Assembly (NCBI RefSeq): GCF_001695855.1
Contig: NZ_MBSS01000006.1
Coordinates: forward strand, 62,001 to 126,000
Origin: Ensifer sp. LC163
GTDB taxonomy: Bacteria; Pseudomonadota; Alphaproteobacteria; Rhizobiales; Rhizobiaceae
Direction: 5' to 3'
Length of the DNA stretch: 64,000 nucleotides
In this document: positions 25,133-32,587 of the stretch, one piece after another
How the letters are laid out: every line of letters begins with the position of its first letter
Numbering within the stretch: position 1 is the stretch's first letter
The notes under the pieces: generated by a model
Told to the model about the DNA's origin: nothing
The model's input: only the letters and a program-made list of their open reading frames with translations
Databases searched by the model: none
Position numbers and translations under genes: made by a program

Positions 25133-25966
25133 ATGCGGCAGCAACTGGTCACCCTTGCAGGCGGGATTGCCGCCATGGCGCTCTATACCGGCATCCTCTA
25201 TGCCGGGGCGGTAACGATCCGTGACCGCGAAAGCGCTGCCACGCCGGACTTCGTGCTGGAAACACCCGACATGGGGGAAACGGAACCTGCGGTCGGAGCC
25301 GAAGACGTGCCGTTCGACATGACCGCCCCCGACCCGGGCGACACGACGCCTGATGCAGGCGGCCAGAGCGAAAGCGGCCCGAAGTCTACCGAGACCACCG
25401 CCCGCGCCATCGAACCGCAGCAGTTCGGCCTGCCCGACGAGGTGACGACCAAGCCGCTTGAACGCATAGAGCCACGCACGCCGCTGTCTGATACCAACAA
25501 GGACAAGCCGAAGACGCCGACGATCCTCCAGCAGCCGGTAGCGCTTGCCGCCGGCCTCATCCGCTTCGACAAGATGACGCTGCAGCTGGGCGGCATCGAA
25601 CCGGAAGCAACCGAGCGAACCTGCGAAAGCGGCGGCAAGAGCTGGCCCTGCGGCATGGTGGCCCGGACGGCTTTCCGCAATTTCCTGCGCGCCCGCGCGG
25701 TCAGCTGTGACATCGCCAAGGGCGAAACGGACGAGACCGTCACCGCACAATGCACCGTCGGCGGACAGGATCCGGCCGCCTGGCTCGTTGCCAATGGCTG
25801 GGCGACGCCATTGCCCGGCTCCGCGCTCGAAGTGCAAGGGGAGGCCGCGCACAAGGCAAGGCTCGGCTTTTACGGCGACGACCCACGCGATTTTCGCCAA
25901 ACGCCGATGCCATTCGACGATCCGAGCGCCGCTGCGACGATGGACGAAGCAGCACCGGACTTGTAA
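25133..25966 (+). CDS. Membrane-anchored SNase-like (thermonuclease-fold) protein
   Basis: 277-residue protein. An N-terminal hydrophobic segment (LVTLAGGIAAMALYTGILYAG) serves as anchor or signal, followed by an acidic, Pro/Thr-rich linker (~30-135) and a C-terminal domain resembling staphylococcal nuclease folds: LQLGGIEPEATERTC, WPCGMVARTAFRNFLRA, AAWLVANGWATP, HKARLGFYGDD. The usual SNase catalytic Arg-Glu-Arg set is not clearly kept, so it may be an inactive, ligand-binding variant. Four Cys in the domain could form disulfides. It lies 13 nt after the S24 regulator gene and 50 nt before the TerB-like gene. Confidence 0.65.
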   Translation: MRQQLVTLAGGIAAMALYTGILYAGAVTIRDRESAATPDFVLETPDMGETEPAVGAEDVPFDMTAPDPGDTTPDAGGQSESGPKSTETTARAIEPQQFGLPDEVTTKPLERIEPRTPLSDTNKDKPKTPTILQQPVALAAGLIRFDKMTLQLGGIEPEATERTCESGGKSWPCGMVARTAFRNFLRARAVSCDIAKGETDETVTAQCTVGGQDPAAWLVANGWATPLPGSALEVQGEAAHKARLGFYGDDPRDFRQTPMPFDDPSAAATMDEAAPDL

Positions 25967-26016
25967 GTGGTGGCGGAACATCCCAGTTCTTCGCAAACAC
26001 GTTCCGGAAAGCACCG

Positions 26017-26427
26017 ATGCCCCCAAGCCTCAGCCAGCACGAAGCCCTTGTCTATGTCATGGTGATGATGTCGGCCGTCGACCGGGAGATGAGCGACGAC
26101 GAGTTCGCGCGCATCGGCAGGCTCGTGCAGTTTCTTCCCGCCTTCGAGGGTTTCGATGAGGATCAACTCGTGCTTGTCGGCCACGAATGCGCAGCCCAGC
26201 TTGCCGCCCCCGAGGGCCTCGACATCGTGCTTGAGATCGTGCGCGAGGCACTGCCCGAGCGGCTTCACGAAACGGCCTACGCGCTCGCAGTCGAGATTGC
26301 GGCTGCCGATCAGCGCATCCGCAACGAGGAAATCCGCTTACTTCAGTTGCTGCGCGACCGGCTCGGTCTCGACAAGCTTACCTGCGCGGCGATCGAACGG
26401 GGTGCCCTCGCCCGCTTCCGCAGGTAG
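26017..26427 (+). CDS. TerB family protein
   Basis: 136-residue all-helical protein of the tellurite-resistance TerB type: residues 10-130 carry the acidic helix pairs (MVMMSAVDREMSDDEFARIGRL ... AVEIAAADQRIRNEEIRLLQLLRDRLGLD), with paired D/E residues typical of the metal-binding TerB core. The ATG at 26017 (MPPSLSQ) is chosen from family length; a much longer upstream frame overlaps the previous gene and is not credible. TerB proteins act in stress and envelope-linked responses; the exact role is unknown. Confidence 0.82.
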   Translation: MPPSLSQHEALVYVMVMMSAVDREMSDDEFARIGRLVQFLPAFEGFDEDQLVLVGHECAAQLAAPEGLDIVLEIVREALPERLHETAYALAVEIAAADQRIRNEEIRLLQLLRDRLGLDKLTCAAIERGALARFRR

Positions 26428-26523
26428 CGGCAGGCCGCCCAGTCGGCTCACGTGAACGTGTCTTGGCGTGGCGCTGCCAACGCGTGATATCGCTTCACGG
26501 AAAACCGGCAGGAGGCGTAACGG

Positions 26524-27336
26524 ATGCAGCTCTTCGGCGTGACCGAGCCCCTATGGCGCCTTGCGGCCTTTCTCTCGATCTTTACCGCCATGGCGGTACT
26601 CGAGCTTCTGCACCCGAGGCTGGAGCGGCCGGAACTGCAAAGGGCGCTGAAGGCGCGCCGCTGGTTTACCAACCTGTCGATCCTCGTGTTGTCCTCGCTT
26701 CTGTTGCGGCTGATCTTCCCGGCTGCTGCCACGGGCGCAGCACTTTGGGCGCAGGCGCAGGGATACGGCTTGCTGCCGGCATTGGGCGTTCCTTCGCTCT
26801 TCGCCGGCGTGATCGCCTTCGTCGCGCTCGACTTCGCCATCTGGCTGGAACACATCGCCTTCCACAAGTTCCCCATCCTATGGCGGGTGCACCGGGTTCA
26901 TCACGCAGATCCGGGCGTCGATCTGACCACGGCGCTGCGGTTTCATCCGCTGGAGATCGTGATGTCGATGGCCTGGAAGGTTGCGGTCATCGCCACACTC
27001 GGAGCGCCGGCCGCCGCCGTGCTACTGTTCGAGATCGTGCTCAACGCCGCCGCCATGTTCAACCATGCCAATCTGCGGCTGCCTGTCCGCCTCGACCGGA
27101 CGTTGCGGCCGCTGATTGTCACACCCGACATGCACCGCATCCACCACTCGACCGAGCGCTTAGAGACGGATTCGAACTACGGCTTCAACCTGGCGATCTG
27201 GGACCGGCTGTTTTCGACCTATACGGATCGGCCGCGACGGGGCGACGATGGGATCGAAACGGGGCTCACCGCCTATGGCCGAAGCGAGCCGACCAAGCTT
27301 CTGTGGTCGTTGCTTCTGCCGTTCCGGCGCAGCTGA
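26524..27336 (+). CDS. Sterol desaturase family (fatty acid hydroxylase superfamily) protein
   Basis: 270-residue integral membrane di-iron enzyme. The histidine clusters of the family are present: HIAFHKFP (HxxxH), HRVHHADP (HxxHH), a later FNHAN and HRIHHST (HxxHH). Four to five hydrophobic helices surround them. Members hydroxylate or desaturate lipids such as carotenoids, ornithine lipids, hopanoids or alkylglycerols; the substrate cannot be read off. GGAGG precedes the ATG. It ends 3 nt before a RIME1 repeat. Confidence 0.87.
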   Translation: MQLFGVTEPLWRLAAFLSIFTAMAVLELLHPRLERPELQRALKARRWFTNLSILVLSSLLLRLIFPAAATGAALWAQAQGYGLLPALGVPSLFAGVIAFVALDFAIWLEHIAFHKFPILWRVHRVHHADPGVDLTTALRFHPLEIVMSMAWKVAVIATLGAPAAAVLLFEIVLNAAAMFNHANLRLPVRLDRTLRPLIVTPDMHRIHHSTERLETDSNYGFNLAIWDRLFSTYTDRPRRGDDGIETGLTAYGRSEPTKLLWSLLLPFRRS

Positions 27337-27339
27337 CTA

Positions 27340-27443
27340 CCGCATAATTCCTTAAATCGGAATCGATTTAGGGATAAATTATGCAGCAAGTTTAAAGTGT
27401 TACAGCGTCCTTAGCGCGTCATGTTTGACGCGCGGCGCTGTAA
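27340..27443 (+). repeat. RIME1 intergenic mosaic element, copy 5
   Basis: CCGCATAATTCC...TTATGCAG then TTACAGCGTCC...GCGCTGTAA, same orientation as copies 1 and 3, with one substitution in the first arm. Its last bases overlap the first of the GCATG-type repeat that follows. Confidence 0.85.
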
Positions 27444-27497
27444 AGCATGCCGCACAAAAGTGCGGAGCGGTTTTGCGACAACGGCATGCATGCTTTA
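27441..27497. repeat. GCATG-type palindromic repeat, copy 2
   Basis: TAAAGCATGC (27441-27450) pairs with GCATGCTTTA (27488-27497); inside, CCGCAC-AAAA-GTGCGG (27450-27465) is a second perfect hairpin. It is related to 22993-23040 and joined directly to RIME1 copy 5. Its last three bases supply the stop codon (TAA on the minus strand) of the solute-binding protein gene. Confidence 0.65.
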
Positions 27498-28328
27498 GTA
27501 AATACCGTTCGGGAAATAGCGCAGGTAGATCTCGTCCAGCCTACCGCTGCGCGAAAGTGCCAGCAAGGCATGGTCGATCGCCTGCGTCAGCGCCGGCTCA
27601 GCCTTGCGGTTCATGATCGTCAGGCCCTCGCCAAGGAAACGCTGTGAGAAATAGGCGCCGTCGATGAGCGAGCAGCAGCCGGCAGCCGCGCTGCCGGACA
27701 CCCAGAAGGAAAGCTGCATGCCGTCGGAAAAGACCGCCGGCACCTCGCCCTTTTGCAGGGCGGCGAGCATCGCATCGCGATCTGGAAAGACCTTGGCTTC
27801 CAGCTTGGGGAAGAAGGCCCTGAACATCACCTCATGCGTGGTGCCGGAAACAACGCCGACCGGCTTGCCCTTTAGGCCCGTGGGATCGGGGACGGCACCG
27901 GCCGCCTTGGTGTTGACGGCGAAGCGCGCCGGAAGCCGCATGAAGGGCCGCGAGAAGCCGAAGCGCTGACGCAGCTCCGGGCTGACGGCAATACCGGCGG
28001 CGACCGCCTCCCCCTGCCCCTCTTCCAGTGCCGGCAGCAGCTCGGCATAGGTCACCGCCTGGATCTGGCATTTGGCTTCGATATCGAGCTCGCGGCAGAT
28101 CTCGCGCACCAGGTCGACATGGAAGCCCGAAAGCTTGCCCGATTGGTCGATGAAGTTGAACGGCGGGAAATCCACCGTGGTCAGGAACCGCAGGCGGGCA
28201 AGGCCGGTCAGATCCGGCTTGGCAATGCGCTCGCGCGCGTCGAACAGATTGGGCAGATCCTTGGGCTGGGCGGCGAGCGAGCCCGCCATCAGATACACGC
28301 ACAGAGCCAGCAGTCGATGGATTTTCAT
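27495..28328 (-). CDS. Extracellular solute-binding protein, family 3
   Basis: 277-residue periplasmic binding protein. Signal peptide MKIHRLLALCVYLMAGSLAA; then the family 3 start pattern (LRFLTTVDFPPFNFIDQSGKLSGFHVDLVREI), AVAAGIAVSPELRQRFGFSRPF, and GKPVGVVSGTT at the hinge. The family binds amino acids and related polar solutes for ABC importers, but no permease or ATPase gene is adjacent, so it either serves a remote transporter or is an orphan receptor. The stop codon lies in the end of the GCATG-type repeat, so the last residues may not be ancestral. Confidence 0.87.
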   Translation of the reverse strand: MKIHRLLALCVYLMAGSLAAQPKDLPNLFDARERIAKPDLTGLARLRFLTTVDFPPFNFIDQSGKLSGFHVDLVREICRELDIEAKCQIQAVTYAELLPALEEGQGEAVAAGIAVSPELRQRFGFSRPFMRLPARFAVNTKAAGAVPDPTGLKGKPVGVVSGTTHEVMFRAFFPKLEAKVFPDRDAMLAALQKGEVPAVFSDGMQLSFWVSGSAAAGCCSLIDGAYFSQRFLGEGLTIMNRKAEPALTQAIDHALLALSRSGRLDEIYLRYFPNGIY

Positions 28329-28514
28329 GGGCAGTGGCCAGCGCGTCTCTTGGGTGTTGCGGCACGGCCTGTGCGGCCGCAGATGATTCATGGTCGATTG
28401 GAAGATTAGCCGGATGGAACCGGGCTGGCTACTGGCTTCGGCGCCCTGCGGTTCGAACCGTCGCCCTCAGGAGTGCCGGTTCAAAACCCGGTGGGCTGAT
28501 CTCGAAGAAAAAAG

Positions 28515-28589
28515 TGGAGCGGGTGATCGGGATCGAACCGACGACATCAAGCTTGGGAAGCTGGCGTTCTACCACTGAACTACACCCGC
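28515..28589 (-). tRNA. tRNA-Gly (anticodon CCC)
   Basis: Complete cloverleaf on the minus strand: acceptor GCGGGTG/CACCCGC, D-arm GTTC...GAAC, anticodon loop TTCCCAA, T-arm GTCGG-TTCGATC-CCGAT, and an encoded 3' TCCA. 75 nt including CCA. The anticodon stem CCAGC/GCTTG has one non-pair at its second position. The loop matches the CCC-anticodon glycine tRNA of E. coli. Confidence 0.95.
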
Positions 28590-28669
28590 AGCGCTTCGGA
28601 AACTTCCTCAACCGCGTGCATCTGTCAAGGACCGTTGCGCCGCGTCGCCGCGCAACGGTCCTTTTTCTG

Positions 28670-29767
28670 TTACTCCGCGTGGAAATGCTTGGAGAGCTTG
28701 AGGCCCTGCGCCTGATAATTGGAACCAAGGCCGAGCCCGTAAAGCCCCTCCGGACGCTCCAGCATGTGCTCATAGACCAACCGGCCGACAATCTGGCCAT
28801 GTTCCAGGATGAAGGGAACCTCGTGGCTGCGCACTTCGAGCACGGCCCGGCTGCCGCTGCCGCCGGCGGAGGCATGGCCGAAGCCCGGGTCGAAGAAGCC
28901 GGCATAATGCACGCGGAATTCGCCGACCAACGGATCGAACGGCGTCATCTCGGCGGCGTAGAGCGGCGGAACATGCACGGCTTCGCGCGAAACGAGAATG
29001 TAGAACTCGTCGGGATCGAGGATCAGCTCGTCGCGGCCGCGGCTGTAGAGCGGCTCCCAGAAGTCGAACACGGCGTGCTGCGCCTTCTTGTCGACATCGA
29101 CGACTGCGGTGTGGTGCTTGCCGCGGTAGCCGATCAGCCCGTCCGGGCCGGTGCCCTTGAGATCGATCGACAGGGCGATCCCGCCGCCGCTGACATTGGG
29201 CTTGTCGCTCGCAACCAGCACATCGCTTTCATGCAGCGCCAGCAGTTCCTGTTCGGAGAGAAGCGACTGGCCGGTGCGGAAACGGATCTGCGACAGCCGC
29301 GAACCACGCCGCACGACGATCGGGAAGGTGCGCGGACTGATTTCGAGATAGAGCGGCCCGCGATATCCCGCCGGGATCTTGTCGAACTCCTGGGCGCGAT
29401 CGGTGATGACGCGGGTGAAGATGTCGAGGCGGCCGGTGGAGCTTTTCGGGTTCGCCGAAGCCGACATGGTCTCCGGCAGGTCGAGGCTTTCCATCAGCGG
29501 CACGATATAGACGCAGCCGGTCTCCAGCACGGCGCCGTCGGAGAGATCGACGACATGCAGCTTCAGCCGGTCGAGCTTGTCGGCAACGAGGTGAGCCGGG
29601 CCTGGCATGAAGCTCGCGCGCACGCGAAATGCCTTGGCGCCAAGGCGCAGGTCGAGGCTTGCCGGCTGGATCTGATCTTGATCCAGCGCCTTTTCGCTTT
29701 TCAAGCGTCCGGTCGCAAACAGCGCGGCGATCGCGCGGTCGGCCAAAATCCCAGTCTCGCGGCCCAT
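28670..29767 (-). CDS. dcd: 2'-deoxycytidine 5'-triphosphate deaminase (double-length)
   Basis: 365-residue enzyme of the dUTPase/dCTP deaminase fold, about twice the length of E. coli Dcd, consistent with two fused trimer-type domains as in alphaproteobacterial homologues. Visible motifs: IQPASLDLRLG near the N-terminus, the catalytic-region segment ANPKSSTGRLDIFTRV, and SHEVPFILEHGQIVGRL near the C-terminus. It supplies dUTP for dTMP synthesis. The ATG at 29765-29767 follows AGAGGAT; an upstream in-frame start would overlap the metZ leader. It is divergent from metZ across the riboswitch region, with a tRNA gene downstream. Confidence 0.88.
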   Translation of the reverse strand: MGRETGILADRAIAALFATGRLKSEKALDQDQIQPASLDLRLGAKAFRVRASFMPGPAHLVADKLDRLKLHVVDLSDGAVLETGCVYIVPLMESLDLPETMSASANPKSSTGRLDIFTRVITDRAQEFDKIPAGYRGPLYLEISPRTFPIVVRRGSRLSQIRFRTGQSLLSEQELLALHESDVLVASDKPNVSGGGIALSIDLKGTGPDGLIGYRGKHHTAVVDVDKKAQHAVFDFWEPLYSRGRDELILDPDEFYILVSREAVHVPPLYAAEMTPFDPLVGEFRVHYAGFFDPGFGHASAGGSGSRAVLEVRSHEVPFILEHGQIVGRLVYEHMLERPEGLYGLGLGSNYQAQGLKLSKHFHAE

Positions 29768-29811
29768 TTCGATCCTCTTTTCAGTTGCGAGACAAAACCA
29801 AACTCCAGGAA

Positions 29812-29840
29812 TTGACGCAAGCGCACCCAAGCAGTATTGG
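29812..29840 (+). promoter_or_regulatory. Predicted housekeeping sigma promoter of metZ
   Basis: TTGACG (29812-29817), 17 nt, TATTGG (29835-29840). The spacing is ideal, and the -10 is weak, as usual in rhizobia. It would start transcription a few bases before the SAM-II aptamer. Confidence 0.5.
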
Positions 29841-29847
29841 AGCTTTA

Positions 29848-29901
29848 TCCCGTGGTGATTTGGCCGGTCGGCTTGCAGCCACGTTAAACAAGTAGCTAAA
29901 A
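29848..29901 (+). ncRNA. SAM-II riboswitch
   Basis: The segment CGTGGTGATTTGGCCGGTCG, followed by GCTTGCAGCCACG and TTAAACAAGTAGCTAAA, matches the compact SAM-II (SAM-alpha) consensus: stem CGTGG/CCACG and the A-rich 3' part that forms the pseudoknot. SAM-II elements precede metA and metZ in alphaproteobacteria, and this one leads into metZ. Binding of S-adenosylmethionine should lower metZ expression. Confidence 0.92.
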
Positions 29902-29902
29902 A

Positions 29903-29944
29903 GGCCGGGTATCAAACCGGCCCTTCACGCGGCCGGTTTTTTTT
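29903..29944 (+). terminator. Hairpins and T-run following the SAM-II riboswitch
   Basis: AACCGGCC (29915-29922) pairs with GGCCGGTT (29931-29938) and is followed by six T: a textbook terminator. GGCCGG (29903-29908) can instead pair with the same CCGGCC (29917-29922), which would break the terminator. This gives two alternative structures between the aptamer and the metZ ribosome-binding site (GAAGG, 29951-29955). Confidence 0.8.
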
Positions 29945-29965
29945 GTTTTTGAAGGTGACCGTCAC

Positions 29966-31150
29966 ATGAGCAAAAACTGGCGCCCGGCAACCCAACTCGT
30001 CCACGGCGGAACGACCCGCTCCCAGCACGGCGAGACCTCCGAGGCGATCTTCCTCACCCAGGGCTTCGTCTACGAGACGTCCGAGGCCGCGGAAGCGCGC
30101 TTCAAGGGCGAGACCGAAGGCTTCATCTATGCCCGTTACGGCAGCCCCACCAACGACATGTTCGAAAAGCGCATGTGCATGCTCGAAGGCGCCGAAGATG
30201 CGCGCGCCACGGCATCGGGCATGGCCGCCGTCGCTGCCGCCATTTTATGCCAGCTGAAGGCCGGCGACCACATCGTTGCCGCCCGCGCCCTCTTCGGCTC
30301 CTGCCGCTGGGTGGTCGAGACGCTGGCGCCGAAATACGGCATCGAATGCACCCTGGTCGACGGCCGCGATCTCGCCAACTGGGAAAAGGCAATCCAGAAG
30401 AACACCAAGGTCTTCTTCCTGGAAAGCCCGACCAACCCGACGCTCGAAGTGATCGACATTGCCGGCGTGTCCAAGCTCGCCAACCAGATTGGCGCCAAGG
30501 TGGTGGTCGACAACGTCTTCGCCACGCCGCTCTTCCAGAAGCCGCTGGAGCTCGGCGCACATATCGTCGTCTACTCCGCCACCAAGCATATCGACGGCCA
30601 GGGCCGTTGCCTCGGCGGCGTGGTTCTGTCCGACAAGGACTGGATCAACGAGCACCTGCACGACTACTTCCGCCACACCGGCCCGGCGATGTCGCCGTTC
30701 AACGCCTGGACGTTGCTGAAGGGCATCGAGACGCTGCCGCTACGCGTCAAGCAGCAGACCGAGAACGCCCGCCGCGTCGCCGACTTCCTTGCCGAGCAGC
30801 CGCAGGTCGCTAAGGTGATCTATCCCGGCCGCAAGGACCACCCGCAGGCCGACATCATCGCCAAGCAGATGACCGGCGGCTCGACCCTCGTCGCCTTCGA
30901 ACTCAAGGGTGGCAAGGACGCGGCCTTCGCGCTGCAGAACGCGCTTCAGATCGCCCGCATCTCCAACAATCTCGGCGATTCCAAGAGCCTGATCACGCAT
31001 CCGGCGACGACGACGCACAAGAACCTGACGGACGAGGCCCGCGACGAGCTCGGTATTTCGGCCGGCACCGTGCGTTTCTCGGCCGGCATCGAGGACAGCG
31101 ACGACATCGTCGAGGACTTCGCCCGCGCGCTGAAGGCCGTCAAGGCCTGA
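29966..31150 (+). CDS. metZ: O-succinylhomoserine sulfhydrylase
   Basis: 394-residue PLP enzyme of the Cys/Met metabolism family. It makes homocysteine directly from O-succinylhomoserine and sulfide. PLP-binding Lys is in YSATKHIDGQGR (about residue 207); other family marks are YARYGSPTNDMFEKRM, FLESPTNPTLEVIDI and SLITHPATTTH. The upstream SAM-II riboswitch supports the methionine-biosynthetic assignment rather than a degradative lyase. GAAGG precedes the ATG. Single gene, terminated by a hairpin shared with the convergent phosphatidyltransferase gene. Confidence 0.94.
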   Translation: MSKNWRPATQLVHGGTTRSQHGETSEAIFLTQGFVYETSEAAEARFKGETEGFIYARYGSPTNDMFEKRMCMLEGAEDARATASGMAAVAAAILCQLKAGDHIVAARALFGSCRWVVETLAPKYGIECTLVDGRDLANWEKAIQKNTKVFFLESPTNPTLEVIDIAGVSKLANQIGAKVVVDNVFATPLFQKPLELGAHIVVYSATKHIDGQGRCLGGVVLSDKDWINEHLHDYFRHTGPAMSPFNAWTLLKGIETLPLRVKQQTENARRVADFLAEQPQVAKVIYPGRKDHPQADIIAKQMTGGSTLVAFELKGGKDAAFALQNALQIARISNNLGDSKSLITHPATTTHKNLTDEARDELGISAGTVRFSAGIEDSDDIVEDFARALKAVKA

Positions 31151-31163
31151 CACCAAACAAGTA

Positions 31164-31190
31164 CGGCCGCCCCGAGATCGGTGGCGGCCG
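31164..31190. terminator. Bidirectional hairpin between metZ and the CDP-alcohol gene
   Basis: CGGCCGCC (31164-31171) pairs with GGCGGCCG (31183-31190). It fills most of the 40-nt gap between two convergent stop codons and directly abuts the minus-strand stop at 31191. Confidence 0.65.
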
Positions 31191-31805
31191 CTACGGCGTG
31201 TCGCGAAATTGCATCCGCGCAAGAACGATGCGCGACAGCGCCGTGTAAAGGCAAACGAGCGCAAACAGCGCCGCCAGCACCGGAAACCACGTCGGGAACA
31301 GGCAGAAGGTCAGGAAGACGACAATCGTCTCCGTCGCCTCCGCGAGCCCCGTGGTGAAGTAGAGCGATTTTGATCCCCGCACATCCGTCGTCATCGATCG
31401 CTTCTCGGCCATGACGGCATAGGCGAGGAAACTCGATCCATTGACGTAGAACGAGAAGAGCAGCAGCCCGCCGGCAAGACCATTGCCTTGAGGATCGGCG
31501 ACGATGAAGCCGAGCGGGATGGCGCCGTAGAAGACGAAATCGAGCACGATGTCGAGGAAACCGCCGAAATCGGTCTTGCGTGTCGCTCGCGCCACCGCGC
31601 CGTCAAGACCATCGCAAAGCCGACTGGCAACGATGACGGCGGCCGCTGCAAGATAATATTGCCCGGCAATCAGGAGGGCGGCAACGAGGCCGAGCGCGAG
31701 GCCGGTCATCGTGACTGCATTGGCGCTGACACCTCTTCGGGCGAGCGCCGCACCCAGCCGATCCAGCCTCGGACCCAGGCGTTTTCTCACCGCGCCATCA
31801 AGCAT
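31191..31805 (-). CDS. CDP-alcohol phosphatidyltransferase family protein
   Basis: 204-residue membrane enzyme with six hydrophobic helices. The catalytic motif reads DGLDGAVARATRKTDFGGFL then DIVLD: D-x2-DG-x2-AR ... G-x3-D-x3-D, with seven residues between AR and G where the classic motif has eight, as I recall for related rhizobial members too. The family transfers a phosphoalcohol group from a CDP-activated donor (phosphatidylglycerol, phosphatidylserine, phosphatidylcholine or inositol-phosphate lipids). The acceptor here is unknown. Divergent from apaG and convergent with metZ. Confidence 0.87.
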   Translation of the reverse strand: MLDGAVRKRLGPRLDRLGAALARRGVSANAVTMTGLALGLVAALLIAGQYYLAAAAVIVASRLCDGLDGAVARATRKTDFGGFLDIVLDFVFYGAIPLGFIVADPQGNGLAGGLLLFSFYVNGSSFLAYAVMAEKRSMTTDVRGSKSLYFTTGLAEATETIVVFLTFCLFPTWFPVLAALFALVCLYTALSRIVLARMQFRDTP

Positions 31806-31916
31806 AGGCCTCGCCTTCCCGCAGCTTGGTCGCGGACGCCTGCAATCCTGCCGTTATTCTTGACGAAACCATATTGCTGTAGAATACCCTGAAAGACTTG
31901 AAACAAGGTGTTGCCC

Positions 31917-32309
31917 ATGTATCGCGCGCTCACTCGCGACATAGAAGTTACGGTGGAGCCGTACTATCTGGAAGAGCAATCTGACCCGGATGACAGCCGC
32001 TACGTCTGGGGCTACCGCATCGTCATCTCCAACCACTCGGCCGAGACGGTTCGGCTGATGACGCGCTACTGGCACATCACCGACGAGAACGGCCAGGTGG
32101 ACGAGGTCAGCGGCCCCGGCGTCATCGGCGAGCAACCATTGCTGAACCCGGGCGACACCTACGAATACTCCTCCGGATGCCCGTTGGATACGCCCTCGGG
32201 CGTGATGTTCGGCCACTACAGCATGGAATCGGAAGGTGGGGAAACCTTCAAAGTGGCCATCCCCGCCTTCTCGCTCGATTCGCCAGGGCTCGTTCGAACC
32301 CTGAATTGA
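31917..32309 (+). CDS. apaG: ApaG domain protein
   Basis: 130-residue protein of the ApaG family (fibronectin III-like beta sandwich): [38 protein letters not shown], the G-x-G-x-x-G-like GPGVIGEQP, and [20 protein letters not shown]. Family members bind Co2+/Mg2+ and nucleotides poorly; the role is unclear. The ATG at 31917 gives the usual length, with AAGG 8 nt upstream; a GTG three codons earlier is in frame. Ends 8 nt before the 270-bp inverted-repeat element. Confidence 0.92.
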   Translation: MYRALTRDIEVTVEPYYLEEQSDPDDSRYVWGYRIVISNHSAETVRLMTRYWHITDENGQVDEVSGPGVIGEQPLLNPGDTYEYSSGCPLDTPSGVMFGHYSMESEGGETFKVAIPAFSLDSPGLVRTLN

Positions 32310-32317
32310 GGTGCCTT

Positions 32318-32587
32318 ATACCAACCTGCGCTGATATTGACCTCTTGCGTGGGACCGTGTGCGGTCATCCGGCAAGGAGCGGACCTGAGAGCGATGCCTT
32401 GGCATCGGTCGAGGATTGCGACGCTGCCGGTGGCCGACACACGGCCCACCCGAAGGGCCGGGCGCTTTTGGCCTCCGGACGGCGTCGATAATCCTCACCG
32501 GACCGCTTGGGTCCGGTTGCGGTTTTCTCCTTGCCGGAAACCAAAATCGCTCCGGCGCAAGAGGTCAATATCAGCGCAGGTTGGTAT
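32318..32587. mobile_element. 270-bp MITE-like element with perfect 32-bp terminal inverted repeats
   Basis: ATACCAACCTGCG opens the left end (32318-32349) and its 32 bases recur inverted, without a mismatch, at 32556-32587. The interior (206 bp) is GC-rich, has no credible gene and contains further local hairpins (GATGCC-TT-GGCATC; CCGGACC...GGTCCGG). No transposase gene and no obvious target-site duplication are seen. The right end overlaps the hslO stop codon by one base. A collapsed relative lies at 46020-46039. Alternatively this is a long bidirectional terminator between apaG and hslO. Confidence 0.65.

Noticed and set aside
28430-28505. tRNA-like fragments (GGTTCGAACCG; CCGGTTCAAAACCCGG) just upstream of tRNA-Gly
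   Set aside because: They resemble T-arms, but no acceptor, D or anticodon arms can be drawn around them on either strand; at most a decayed tRNA remnant.
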